Source: Cryptomeria japonica (Eukaryota; Streptophyta; Pinopsida; Cupressales; Cupressaceae). From it: a stretch of DNA of 64,000 nucleotides. Position 1 is the stretch's first letter. Every line of letters starts with the position of its first letter. The stretch spans positions 182,612,977 to 182,676,976 of the forward strand of contig NC_081411.1 in the NCBI RefSeq assembly GCF_030272615.1. The letters run 5' to 3'. The notes under the pieces are model-generated. The model did no database searches. It saw only the letters and a program-made list of their open reading frames with translations, and had not been told where the DNA came from. Below, piece after piece: positions 41,483 through 52,626 of the stretch. Both the position numbers and the translations under genes were made by a program.

Positions 41483-43846
41483 CAATGGACCTAGCAGATG
41501 CACTCTATGTCTAGAGCATGAAGAGACTGTGGATCATCTACTTCTCCACTGCAAATTTTCCGACCACTGTTGGTGGCATTTCATAGGAAAATTGAGAATC
41601 TTTGGCCCCTTCCCATCAGGGGTGGATAAGTGGTTTTCACAATGGCCTAAACCGACAAGAAAGGCATTTTTTGCTGATTTTCTTAATATCCTACCATCAC
41701 TTTTGATTTAGGAAATTTGGAAAGAAAGGAATCGTATTATCTTCCAGGGTAAGGAAATAAGCTTCATGTGTCTTTGTGGGAAAATTGAGGTCCAGCTGAC
41801 TGAGCTCCTAAATGAGGCTGCTCAATCCAAATCATTAAAACAGAATTTGTACATGGACTGGTATTGTAAGATTAAGCTGGCTCTCCCAAATTTAATAATT
41901 CCACCACTTTTTTTCTTGGGAACCCCAATGGATCAGGTTAATCCAAGAGTGGGGGTGAAATGGTATGCGCCAGAACCTTGATGGAGTAAGGTAAAATTTG
42001 ATGTTGCTTCTGTAGGAAATCTGGGTCAAAGTAGTATTTGTTGTATTTTGAGGGATTCCGATGGTTTCTGCATAAAATAAATCTCTGAAAAGATTGGAGT
42101 TGCTACTAACAATGAAGTTGAATCAAGAGCGGCTTTAAGAGGTCTTCAGTTATGGAAGGAGCTTGGGGTTCAGAGAATTTATCTGGAGGGAGACTGATTA
42201 AATATGGTTAATGCAATCCATTGCAATAACATCCCTAGTTGGCACCTTAACTAGTGGCTTCAATCAATTTGGTGTTGTTAACCACCTTTGATGAATTTAA
42301 GGTTAGCCACATATATATTGAAGGTAATGGAGAGGCTAATAGACTCTCTAAATTGGCGATAACCATTGGTGACCCCCCTTGATCTTCCATTGGTGTTATG
42401 GCATGCTTATCCTGCCAAGCAATGAGTGTTTCCAGTTGAGTTTGTCGGTAGTGGCTTCTACCGATTGTCTACTCCTTATAGATGATGGTTCTCTATTGGG
42501 CCAGTTGGTGATGGTATATTGCCTCCACCAGTTGATATGGTATCCTCACTATCTCATTTAGGGGGGTTGCTCTCCCATTAGGTCTCTTGCCAGTTGTGCT
42601 CTTCTCTCTTTTTCCGATTAAGTTTCTCTCCATATTAAGCACCGGTTGAGGTGCAAACTGGTGCATTTCTCCCCCATTGCCTCTTTACTCCTTCTCAACC
42701 TAATGTCATGGTTTTTGGTGGATAGACCAATTGACTGACTTGATATCCTATTAAGGTTTCTTCTTGTCACCGAGATGTGACACATTGCCATCATCATTGA
42801 TCTGTGTTGGTTTGGGCCCCATGGCAATTGGAAATAAGTATACCTTAATTAATATCTAGTTATGATGGAATCCTTTCAAGATTTGCTCATAATCACCCGA
42901 TGGTTAAAGTCGGTAGACATTAAGTTGACAAGCTTTGGCTCAGGTGTTGTTTGGACACTACAATTTCATGTGTGTGTGTATTCAATTGGCATGAACTACT
43001 TCCAAGGTGTCATATTCTCTGGTTTGATGTCTTTCTATTTAACAATGGAATGCCCTCTTTTTTAAATCAAACAAGTGCTTTCTTTTCTTAGTGCCTTGCT
43101 ATGCAGACCCCAATTCTCCTCAAAGCTACTTGTCGCCAGATGGCTTTCCTGGGTGAAATCACGGACAGACGTCTATAGGACATCCTCTTCTCTCGACATC
43201 CTCTTATTCTCCATAGCCTTAGGATCATTATGGATAAGGAATTCCTTATGGCTTATCACAAGTACAAAGCTAATACGATATCCCAATGTTTTTCCTTGCA
43301 ATGATATTATACATGGGTACTCAAATGATGTTTAAACATCTCCCTTTGGGGGGGATTGATGTTGTATTGGATAATATTGATGCCAATCTGTGAATTCTGC
43401 TTCCCCAAAATTACTATATGACCTTAGGCAACGGGGCAGAGGTGAGGAAGCCTAAATGCCCTATTGTCTTGGATGTGGCTCATGCTCCTGTGGATAGTGC
43501 TTCTAAAGACTCCCTTTGACTCCGGTTGTCATTATTTTCTCCAGTTTCTCTGATTTTGTTGTTGTCTATTTTTGTTTTAAAGCCTCTGTTATCTACCTTA
43601 AGAGGTTGGTATCTGATGTCATGTACTCATCCATCCTTTATTGCTGGTTTTTCTTTGTTTAAGGAATAGAGCTAAGGTAGGGGGTTTTCTTCCTAGTTCT
43701 TTCCCCCTACCGGTCTCACTGAATCAGGCCTTGTATTCTCTTTTTTGATTAATACAAGGGTGCTTCCCCTCTACAGCTATTTACTTATTGAAGAAAAAAA
43801 TATATATTTTAATTATTAAAAATGAATATCATAATTTGAGGTCTAG

Positions 43847-44030
43847 GGGCCTAGCTCAATTGGCGAGAGCTTTTGCTGGTAAAACACAAGGTCACGAGGT
43901 CTAGTATCCTCCTAGCGCATGTGGTACTAGAGGGTGTGTCACGCCAACATCACCAGTCAAGTTACAAATTTTACTTGACAAACTGCAGTTTATAGGGAGA
44001 TGCTATACTCAATTCCTATAGTCTATATAT
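43847..44030 (+). mobile_element. tRNA-derived SINE-like sequence
   Basis: GGGGCCTAGCTCAATTGGCG contains a pol III A-box-like TAGCTCAATTGG (43,852-43,863) and a D-arm-like GCTC...GAGC; GGTCACGAGG.CTAGTATCC (43,890-43,909) resembles a decayed B box with a GAGG/CCTC stem. The A-to-B distance is about 46 nt. The acceptor stem does not pair, so it is not a working tRNA gene. About 120 bp of unrelated sequence follows; the 3' end is uncertain. Confidence 0.5.
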
Positions 44031-44038
44031 ATACATAT

Positions 44039-44066
44039 ATTATTGAATAATATACAAGCTATATTA
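44039..44066 (+). repeat. Left copy of the flanking direct repeat, ending in the 4-bp duplication
   Basis: 44,039-44,058 matches 57,444-57,463 at 19 of 20 bases. The last four bases before the element (ATTA) equal the first four after it. Without the element and one ATTA, the site would be a tandem repeat with a 24-bp period. Confidence 0.7.
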
Positions 44067-44116
44067 GGGTATGTACAGGATCATGGTGTGCCAAAATAGG
44101 CCCTTAAGTGGCAATG
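44067..44116 (+). repeat. Left terminal inverted repeat
   Basis: GGGTATGTACAGGATCATGG, then GCCAAAA and GTGGCAATG. Against the reverse complement of the right end, 23 of the first 31 bases agree; after a 10-base gap, GTGGC.ATG agrees too. Confidence 0.7.
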
Positions 44117-45060
44117 AAATTTCAGAAAATCAGAGTTATGCAACTTGACATGAAAATTTGAATAAGTTGTGAACATTATTTTTAAAATATGTAAGAAGAG
44201 AATATATAGAAAATTGAATTTAGTTTCTAAGCTACTAGTTGTTTTTTAGAAAAAAAAAATCCTATTTGATGAAAATTTCAAATTTCAAAGCAGTGGTACT
44301 AAAATTTTAGGAAAAAAATAAGAAGTAGACGTATGTTTGACCACCCTAATCACAATCAAATATTAATTTTTTTTATAATATTTATAATATAAGTATTAGA
44401 CTCTTTTCCGGATGTGACACATATTTTTTTTTAATTTTTTATAAATTAAATAATTATTTATGAATTATTTTACTATAGCTTTTCAAAAATTCAGAAACTC
44501 CTACGTCTGACCACCTTAACTTGGTCAAAACCTTATGAAATTTCATTTTTTTTAATTTTTCCCTATAGTAGATGAAGCATAGGATGTGACGCATGTTTCG
44601 GTTTCAAAAAATGTTATACCGTTTGAAAGTTATGAGTGCTTTTCAATCAGTATATCAATCAGGACTATTGTCATAATTCAATTAGAAAATAAATAATAAT
44701 TATTTATTAAAGTCAAAATAAGACAAGCCTTATATTGTTGGAAACCTGGGAATGTCCTTAAAAAACACTTTTTGTTTTATCAATTTTGGTTACAAAAAAA
44801 GTCGTCAGCCACCAATGTAAAGTCTGGAAAATCAAGGAATACTGAAAAATAAAATTTTTTAGTTGACTTTCCAGGCTTGTCATTTCCAAGCCAAATACGA
44901 AAATATTCCCGAGTCGAAATTTGAATTTTGAAAATTTGACTACAAAAATTTTTGGTCCCCAAACAATTTCTTGTTGTCGCCATTTATTTGGTAAACTACC
45001 ACTTGGCAAAAATCCGATATTCGATTAAATCGGATTTCGGATTTTATTAGTTATATTTTA

Positions 45061-45095
45061 GAGAGAGGGAGAGAGGAGAGGGAGAGAGGGAGAGG

Positions 45096-45163
<68 letters not shown>

Positions 45164-45216
45164 AGAGGGAGAGAGGGAGAGGGAGAGAGAGAGAGAGTAG
45201 AGAGGGAGAGAGGAGA

Positions 45217-45249
<33 letters not shown>

Positions 45250-45275
45250 GAGGGAGGGGAGAGAGAGAGAAGGAA

Positions 45276-45330
<55 letters not shown>
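45061..45330. repeat. (GA)n microsatellite
   Basis: About 270 bp of GA repeats with GGAG interruptions. The open frames reading SLSLSL here are artefacts. Confidence 0.97.
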
Positions 45331-45332
<2 letters not shown>

Positions 45333-45334
45333 TT

Positions 45335-47590
45335 GACACCTAACGGACATAATTTGGTTGTCGTTAGGGGTCATATGGTGTCTTAAGGGGTCATATGGTG
45401 TCCCATGAACCCTTATGACCTCTTAGGACACCATATGACCCCCTAATGACACCATATTCGATTGCTTTGGGTCATATTGTGTCCTAAGGGGTCCTTTGGT
45501 GTCCCAAGACACCATATGACCCCTAACAACACCATAGGACCCCTTAAGACACCAAATCATGTCGTTAGGGGGTCATATTATGTCTTACGGGGTTGTAGGA
45601 CACAATATGACCCCTAACAACATGATTTGGTGTCTTAAGGGGTCCTATGGTGTCGTTAGGGGTCTTATGGTGTCCATAGGGGTCATATGGTGTCCCATGA
45701 ACCCTTATGACCTCTTAAGAAACCATATGACCCCTAATGACACAATATTGGGTCGCTTTGGGTCATATTGTAAGGAAAAGGGGTCATATTGGGTCATAAG
45801 GGATCCTATGGTGTCCCAAGACAACATATGACCCCTATGGACACCATATGACCCCTAACGACACCATAGGACCCCTTAAGACACTAAATCATGTTGTTAG
45901 GGGTCATATTGTGTCCTACGGGGTTGTAGGACACAATATGATGCCTAACAACATGATTTAGTGTCTTAAGGGGTCCTATGGTGTCGTTAGGGGTCATACG
46001 GTGTCCATAGGGGTCATATGTTGTCCGATGAACCCTTATGACCTTTTAGGACACCATATGACCCCTAATGACACCATATTGGGTCTCTTTGGGTAATATT
46101 GTAGGGAAAAGGGGTCATATTGTGTCATAAGGGGTCTTATGGTGTCCCAAGACACCTTATGACCCCTATGGACACTATATGACCCCTAACGACACCATAG
46201 GACCCCTTAAGACACCAAATCATGTTGTTAGGGGTCATATTGTGTCTTACGGGGTCGTAGGACACATTATGACCACTACAGACTTGATTTAGTGTCTTAA
46301 GGGGTCATATGGTGTCCATAGGGGTCATATGCTGGTCCATAGGGGTCATATGGTGTCCCATGAACCCTTATGACCTCTTAGGACACCATATGACCCCTAA
46401 TGACACCATATTGGGTCGCTTTGGGTCATACTGTGTTCTAAGGGGTCTTATGGTGTCCCAAGACACCATATGACCCCTATGGACACCATATGAACCCTAA
46501 CGACACCATAGGACCCCTTAAGACACCAAATCATGCCATTAGGGGTCATATTATGTCCTTATAGGGTCGTAGGACACAATATGACCCCTAATGACATGAT
46601 TTAGTGTCTTAAGGGGTCCTATGGTGTTGTTAGGGGTGGCATGGTGTCCATTGGGGTCATATGGTGTCCCATGAATCCTTATGACCTCTTAGGACACCAT
46701 ATGACCCCTAATGACACCATATTGGGTCGCTTTGGGTCATATTGTAGGGAAAACGGGTCATATTGTGTCATAAGGGGTCCTATGGTTTCCCAAGACACCA
46801 CATGACTCCTATGGACATCGTATCATCACAAATGACACCATAAGACCCCTTAAAACACCAAATCATGTAGTTAGGGGTCATATTGTGTCTTACGGGGTCG
46901 TAGGACATAATCTGACCCCTAATGACATGATTTAGTGTCTTAAGGGGTCCTATGGTATTGTTAGGGGTCCTATGGTATCCATAGAGGTCATAAAGTGTCC
47001 TATGAACCCTTATGACCTCTTAGGACACCATATGACCCCTAATGACACCATATTGGGTTTCTTTGGGTCATATTGTAGGGAAAAGGGGTCATATTGTGTC
47101 ATAAGGGGTCCTATGGTGTCCCAAGACACCATATGACCCCTATGGACACCGTATGACCCCTAACGACACCGTAGGACCCCTTAAGACACCAAATCATGTT
47201 GTTAGGGGTCATATTGTGTCTTACGGGGTCATAGGACACAATACAACCCCTAACGACATTATTTGGTGTCTTAAGGGGTCCTCTGGTGTCGTTAGGGGTC
47301 ATATTGTGTCCTAAGGGGTCATATGGTGTCTTGGGACACCATAGGACCCCTTAGGACATAATATGACCTCTTAGGACACAATATGACCCAAAGTGACCCA
47401 ATATGGTGTCATTAGGGGTCATATGGTGTCCTAAGAGGTCATAAGGGTTCATGGGACACCATATGACCCCTATGGACACCATACGACCCCTAACAACACC
47501 ATAGGACCCCTAATGACATGATTTGGTGTCTTAAGCGGTTCTCTGGTGTTGTTAGGGGTCATAGGGTGTCCATAGGGGTCATAAGGGGTC
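45335..47590. repeat. Array of 16-bp units in both orientations
   Basis: GGGGTCATATGGTGTC and its reverse complement alternate throughout, with variants (CCTATGGTGTC, CATATTGTGTC). A higher-order unit of about 292-332 bp is marked by TCCCATGAACCCTTATGACC at about 45,401, 45,693, 46,024, 46,356, 46,667 and 46,998. The central core CATATG/CCATATGG is itself palindromic. The array contains no credible coding sequence. Confidence 0.92.
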
Positions 47591-47622
47591 CTCTCTCTCT
47601 CTCTATCTCTCTCTCTCTCTCC

Positions 47623-47706
<84 letters not shown>

Positions 47707-47757
47707 CTCTCTCTCTTTCTCCCTCTCTCCCTCTCCTTCTCTTCTCTCTCTCTCTCT
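47590..47757. repeat. (CT)n microsatellite
   Basis: About 170 bp of CT repeats, the mirror of the GA tract at 45,061. Confidence 0.97.
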
Positions 47758-47921
47758 AAAATATGACTAATAAAATCCGATATCCGATTTAATCGGATAT
47801 CAGATTTCGGCAATGTGGCAGATTACTAAATTAATGGTAGAACAGGAATTTTTTTGGGAACGACAAATTTTTGTATTGAAATTTTTGTATTACACATGAT
47901 TTGGTGTCTTAAGGGATCATT

Positions 47922-49076
47922 GGGCAAGTGTAAGGTAATGAGTCACAAATTCGCGGAAGTTCACGCATTGGAAAAATGCGCTCTTATAAACGGGGGCCCG
48001 TTTTCAAAAAAACGGGGGCCCGCTTTTAAACAAAACGGGGGGCCCGTTTCTAAAAATGTGGCCCGTTTCAAAAAACGGGGGCCCGTTTCTAAAAACGGGC
48101 CCCCGTTTTGTTTAAAAGCGGGCCCCCATTTCTAAATGACATTTTTCCCTTTTTTTCGACAAGCCGCCCTTGTTTGAAAACAGGGCGCGCCGTTTTGTGG
48201 AAGTTGATTCCACAACTCGCCAATTGGCTCGGGATTAGGCTCGGGATAAGCCTGGGATGGCCACACCTGAGACATGGACCTGCAAATTCAAATCTCCATG
48301 AATGAAAGCACAAATATGAACTTCAGAAATAGTTTACGCACCTTTAATCAGAGAATTTTTATACGAAATTAAAACCCATTTCAGATTATACTGTCTAGAT
48401 TCTAAATATGTAAATTTATTTAAAAATTGATTATTTTAACTATTTTTCATTTAATTTATACTAAATTGGGTCCATAAATTTGAAATATTAACTAATTTTG
48501 TTAATTTAATAACTTTTTTATTTTAAAGAATTTTGGAAAAAAATTATATGTCATCAATCTACACAAAATTATTTTGTATTTGAAAAAAATAAAAATAAAA
48601 AAAATGTTAAGTTTACATCAAATTATGTGGGTCGTACACGTCAAATTTTAAAACGATATTTACGGCCATTAAAAAATTAATTAAAAAAAAAATATTAGAA
48701 AAAAAAATACAGAAAAATATGCTCATCAATCTTCAGTGTGTTACAAGCCATTTCCCAAAACGGTTTGAGAAAATAATTTTAATTGTGTCAAAAAGTGTGG
48801 GTCGTACACATGCTTGGTATGGTCCTGAAACAGGCATTTTTAAAACATAGTTTTCAGAACTCCATTTAAAAAGTTATTTTTTATTATGTGGGTATTAAAA
48901 TAAATTATATATTTGGAAAGTAAACTCAGAGGGCTATCTTTTATATTACTGACTTTTTCCAAGATTCAATCTCTAAGTGTTTTCAAAATTTAAGCTCAAA
49001 TGAGACAAAATCTGAAAATCAGGGAAAACACTTCCACTTTTGGCCAAAAAGTGGACTCATCTTCTTGCACTGACCC
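47922..49076. mobile_element. Small nested transposon with related ends (non-autonomous)
   Basis: Left end GGGCAAGTGTAAGGTAATGA (then GTC); reverse-complemented right end GGGTCAGTGCAAGAAGATGA (then GTC): 17 of 23 bases agree, and GGGT.AGTGCA.GA also matches the right end of the 13-kb element. CATT flanks both sides (47,918-47,921 and 49,077-49,080). The 30 bp at 47,889-47,918 are repeated exactly at 49,078-49,107. It encodes no protein I can support. Interior features are the GC hairpin near 48,070 and GTGGGTCGTACAC at about 48,627 and 48,799. Confidence 0.7.
48011..48129. repeat. GC-rich hairpin of GGGGGCCCG units
   Basis: 48,012-48,056 is nearly the reverse complement of 48,083-48,129 (shared core CGCTTTTAAACAAAACGGGG), a stem of about 40 bp with one bulge and a short loop. 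Tandem ACGGGGGCCCGTTT units, each palindromic, continue left to 47,990. It stands out in AT-rich surroundings. Confidence 0.85.
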
Positions 49077-49080
49077 CATT

Positions 49081-49486
49081 ACACATGATTTGGTGTCTTA
49101 AGGGATCCTCTGGTGTTGTTAGGGGTCATAGGGTGTCCATAGGGTTCATAACGGGTCCTCTCTCCCTCTCCTCCTCTCTCTCTCTCTCTCTCCACCTCTC
49201 TCTCTCTCTCCCCTCTCTCTCTCTCTCTCTCTCCCTCTCCCCCTCTCCTCCTCTCCTCCCCTCACCCCCCCCCCCCTCTCTCTCTCTCTCTGTCTCCCTT
49301 TCCTCCTCTCTCTCTTTCTCCCTCTCTCCCTCTCCTTTCTCTCTCTATCTCTCTCTCTCTAAAATATGACTGAATAAAATCCGATATCTGATTTAATTGG
49401 ATATTGGATTTCTGCAACGTGGCAAATTACTAAATTAATGGCGGAACGGGAATTTTTTGGGGGACCACAAATTTTTGTATTAAAAT
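49081..49486. repeat. Second copy of the right arm: array end, (CT)n, inverted-repeat flank
   Basis: Matches 47,515-47,889 in order: CATGATTTGGTGTCTTAAG, GGTGTTGTTAGGGGTCATAG, (CT)n with a C run (49,159-49,360), then AAATATGACTGAATAAAATC, AACGTGGCAAATTACTAAAT and CAAATTTTTGTATT. It is a direct duplication of the right arm separated from it by the nested element. Confidence 0.85.
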
Positions 49487-49699
49487 CGGATATCAGATAA
49501 AATCTGATATCCCAATTTTATCCAATATCCGATTTTTGTACAAAAAATTAAGAAAAAAAGGTTTGTGGGCCATTCTGTAGATTCCAATGGCCCACAGTTT
49601 GCATATTCTATTTCTGTCAAGGATCACGGGTTTTTAGATAGCTAGAGACAAATTTGTGCTTTTGGGAGATTCTTAAAGTGAAAAATTACATTGTCAATC

Positions 49700-52626
49700 A
49701 TGAAGGAGCATGTGTGGAGGGAAATGGGGAGTAGTAGTCGTCGGAAGTCTAAACGCAAAAGAAAACTTTCAAATGTCCAAATTGAAGTGTATAGAGAAAG
49801 AGATAGAGAATGTCATAGGAGGAGAAGACAAGGTATGTTAAATATTGCTAATGTTACTTCAATTGAAGAGGAAATTGAATTTGAAAATGTGCCACAAGTT
49901 ATTGAAAATGAAAATGTAGATTTTGAAAGTGAAAATATTGAAAATTTTGAAAATGTTGAAAGTGATAATGAAAATGCTCAACATGTGGAAAATTTTGACA
50001 TAGGAGGTGAAAATGTGGAAAACTTTAATGTTGAAGGTGGAATTGCTCAACCAAGTGAACCATATGTAACACCTAATTACTTTAGAAATGAAGACCCTCT
50101 CATGGATGAAAGACAAATTCCAAATCCAAGACCTTCAAGAACCCCAAAATGGTTATTTGAAATCAATGAGAACATTATGGTGAATCTTGAAGGCAAGAGG
50201 TCAACAAGAACCGTTCAATTGTGGGCTACACAACTTTTCAACCAAAATTTTAGCAATAAGACATTGATTGAGCAATGCCAACTCTTTGTTCAATTGCTAA
50301 AGATGATAAAGACGAGACCATTGCTAAACAAATTGAAGATTCATATGAACAAGAAGATGGAGAGAAATTCTATTATTGCAAAAAATCTATTTGACGCTCT
50401 CAATTCTATTGGAAAGAATACCAAAGAAAGAGATAAGAGAGCCACTCAAAGAGTGATTACAACCTCCTTAGTAAGCCATCAATTGAGGAAGGCTCGTCAA
50501 ATGAGACAAACTTGTGTTGATTTTAACATAAACCGTAAAACTTTGGATAGAGCACTTGCACGAAGACAAAGACTTGACGATCCACTTCAACAAGATACAT
50601 GGCATTTGGTGGGAGGCTTCCACGTGTTGATAGAAAGTTGAATGGCAATGTGAAGGAAGAGATTCAATAATTTTGGCACTCTAATTCTAGAGTGTCACCC
50701 AATGTAAAGGACATTTTGAAATTAAGAATCGACAACTGAGACCGCACACTGCATCCCAAACATTTCTTGGAATCAAGCCAAATAATGTTGTACAATTTTT
50801 TTTGTGAATTACATCCAACTTTGCAAATATCACAAAGGGCCTTTGAATCTTTGAAACCATTTTATTGTGTTCCTCTTAAGATTCGCAATACCTGTTGTTG
50901 CAAGTACCATGTGGAATTTTCAATGTACCATGAACTTTTATGTCATATTGGTTCTACGATGCATACTAATGAGATGTTGTAGGAGTGTGGTGCAATGCTA
51001 TTTCCAATATCATCAAGAGACTTGCAAGATCTATTTTTATGCCCTAGAGATGATGGCTGCTATTTCTATAGAAATTATTGTTTGAATGAGAAGTGCTCAG
51101 AATGCAGTGGGTTGTCAAATTTTGTTTCATGTTTTCATGAGGGCAGCGAACACGAGTTTGGAAATAATTATGTTGAGAAAAAAAGATACGAGACAGTGAA
51201 ATATACTTTGAAGAGTGGAGGTGAAGGTTCTAGATGTGAATTAGTCTCAAGAGAAGTGAATATTGCTGATTTTATTTTGGATTTTAAGGAAAATATTTTC
51301 TACAAGTATGCAAGGTACACCCATAGGTCTCAGTGGTTGGATCAATAATTTAGGATGTGTAAGAACTCTTTCCCGATTGGCACTATTGTATCGGTGGTTG
51401 ATTTTGCAGAGAACTATAAATTGCAACCACAGAATGAGGTACAGTCTCAGTACTACAATTTAGTCCAAATTGCTATTTTTGTTCACATTACATACAGACA
51501 TGCTCCTGATAGTATAGAAGAGGATAGGAAGATAATCAGGGAGTATCATTTTTATATGAGTGATGATAGATCACACTCCTCCAAGTATGTGCAACATTCT
51601 TTCGAGAATTTTTTTGAGTTCTTGCATGAGAAAGATATTGCAATTGACCGACATATAATATGGTCAGATAACTATACGGGTCAATTCAAGAATGCCCGTA
51701 TGTTTTATTGGTTGAGTGTAAATCAAGTGGAGAGGCATATAGCTCATATTTGGTGTTTTTTTGAGGTGGGTCATGGGAAGGGAGAGCATGATGGAGCAGG
51801 TGCATGTTTGAAGAGAGCTCTAGTTAAGGAGCAATTGAGAATTTCAGGTGCAAATTTCTCTGATACATGTTCTATTGTTGATTGGTGTAGTTCAACATTG
51901 TCACATGGAGGTACTCTTGATTCAGCAGTGAGCAAATTCTTTTGGTTGGTTGAGGAGGGAATAGTGGGAGATAGATTGGATTGTCAAACAATTAAAGATT
52001 CTTCAAAGATGCATTCATTTCTCAGCTCAGATGCAAGTACATGGACCATTTGGACACAAGCGTTGGCTTGTTTTTGTCAGAGTTGTGTTTGGTGTGATTG
52101 GGATCAGTGCAAGTCAAGTGAGTGGGTTGATACATGGGTTCCCCACTATCTAACTCATTTATCTCAAACAATATCCTTGTCAAACGATGAGATGGAAAGT
52201 TCACTTGAGTATGATTGTCTATCGGATCTTGTACAGCTAGGACATGTTTTTGTAGTTGTTGCACCGCAAGGGAATGAAGAGAGATTAGAATATTGGTTGG
52301 CACGATGTGTACAGGGAAAACAAAAGCTAACACAACTAGTGACAGATGATGATGGGTTCACATATCCTACAGGTTCAGTTGTTGTTGTGGGAACTTGGTT
52401 GCAGACATACGTGATTAGAAAGAATGGCATACCTGCATTTGAAGACTATGAGAGACACAAAACCATTATAATGTATTCACACCTTATTATAGCTACAAAT
52501 GTCAAGTTGTTGAAGCATCAAGCAAAACTGAAGACCAAAGAGCTATGGACAGTGACTACTACTGATCATGAAGCAATACTGGATACTCTTAAACAAAGAG
52601 ATAACCCTTCAGGCACACTTGAGTAG
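49700..52626 (+). pseudogene. Transposase-like protein with RNase H-fold (DDE-like) core, broken
   Basis: Starts at ATG 49,700 with a basic stretch (RRKSKRKRKLSN, RERDRECHRRRRQ), then an acidic Asn/Glu linker. The frame changes near 50,620; from there to 52,626 it is one frame with stops at 50,668, 50,737, 50,980 and 51,346; about 975 codons. A Cys/His-rich region (CCCKYHVEF, CPRDDGCYFYRNYCLNEKCSEC; 50,890-51,115) looks zinc-binding. The core reads VVDFAENYKL (Asp near 51,400), IIWSDNYTGQFKN (Asp near 51,667) and VGHGKGEHDGAGACLKR (Glu near 51,784). This spacing suggests a DDE/D catalytic set. I recall the same motif order from uncharacterised animal proteins but cannot name the superfamily. 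A C-terminal part (GHVFVVVAPQGNEERLEYWL) resembles an SH3/BAH-like fold. Most stops could be CAA-to-TAA or CGA-to-TGA changes. Confidence 0.72.

Larger units (their letters stand above)
33924..42380 (+). pseudogene. LINE ORF2: endonuclease, reverse transcriptase, RNase H (split)
   Basis: Starts MKILSWNVRGINALDKW (AP-type endonuclease), with IWLLQETKW and, after a frame change, CVVAGDFNAILFNTEK; the expected SDH motif reads SKHYPI, so a catalytic Asp is lost. RT: FRPIGLCNMVYKILTKIIAN, ILKLDILKAYDMVDRDFL, RGIQQGDPISPFLFI, and LQFTDDTILFG near 36,006, where FADD has become FTDD. A zinc region follows, split by the copia insertion at 37,224 and resuming at 41,488 in the same frame (CTLCLEHEETVDHLLLHC). 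The end is an RNase H-like domain (KVKFDVASVGN, CCILRDSDGF, TNNEVESRAALRGLQLW, IYLEGD). Several stops. Confidence 0.85.
32030..43795 (+). mobile_element. L1-like LINE, interrupted by a copia element
   Basis: Two ORFs in tandem: ORF1 with a DUF4283-like domain, and ORF2 with endonuclease, RT, zinc-binding region and RNase H. Then comes a 1.4-kb 3' untranslated stretch ending near TTGATTAATACAAGGGTG (43,745) and a short A-run (43,791-43,800), the usual LINE tail. About 7.5 kb after removing 37,225-41,487. The 5' end is placed where AT-rich DNA gives way to GAAGGGAAGGAGAG and is approximate; I could not define a target duplication. Many stops and at least two frame changes show it is dead. Confidence 0.82.
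44940..47880. repeat. Large inverted repeat inside the transposon
   Basis: The left arm (about 44,940-45,060: AAATTTTTGGTCCCC, CCACTTGGCAAAAATCCGAT, TCGGATTTTATTAGTTATATT) is the reverse complement, with mismatches, of the right arm (47,757-47,880: AAAATATGACTAATAAAATC, TTCGGCAATGTGGCAGATTA). Moving inward, (GA)n mirrors (CT)n, and the ends of the 16-bp array are also inverted: 47,330-47,500 is the reverse complement of 45,360-45,520. The whole is a 2.9-kb quasi-palindrome. Confidence 0.8.

Noticed and set aside
43847..43920. A functional tRNA gene
   Set aside because: Acceptor stem does not pair, the B box is altered and the anticodon arm is irregular.
44758..45009. Minus-strand frames at the left arm of the inverted repeat
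   Set aside because: AT-rich, overlapping in two frames, no similarity to a known protein, and the mirrored arm does not keep them.
45051..45374. Open frames of SLSLSL repeats over the GA tract, and similar ones at 47,518-47,813 and 49,040-49,369
   Set aside because: They are simple translations of dinucleotide repeats open in several frames and on both strands.
45559..45831. Open frame in the 16-bp array (and one at 47,111-47,302)
   Set aside because: Repeat-derived, no start context or conserved domain, and the array is inverted in parts.
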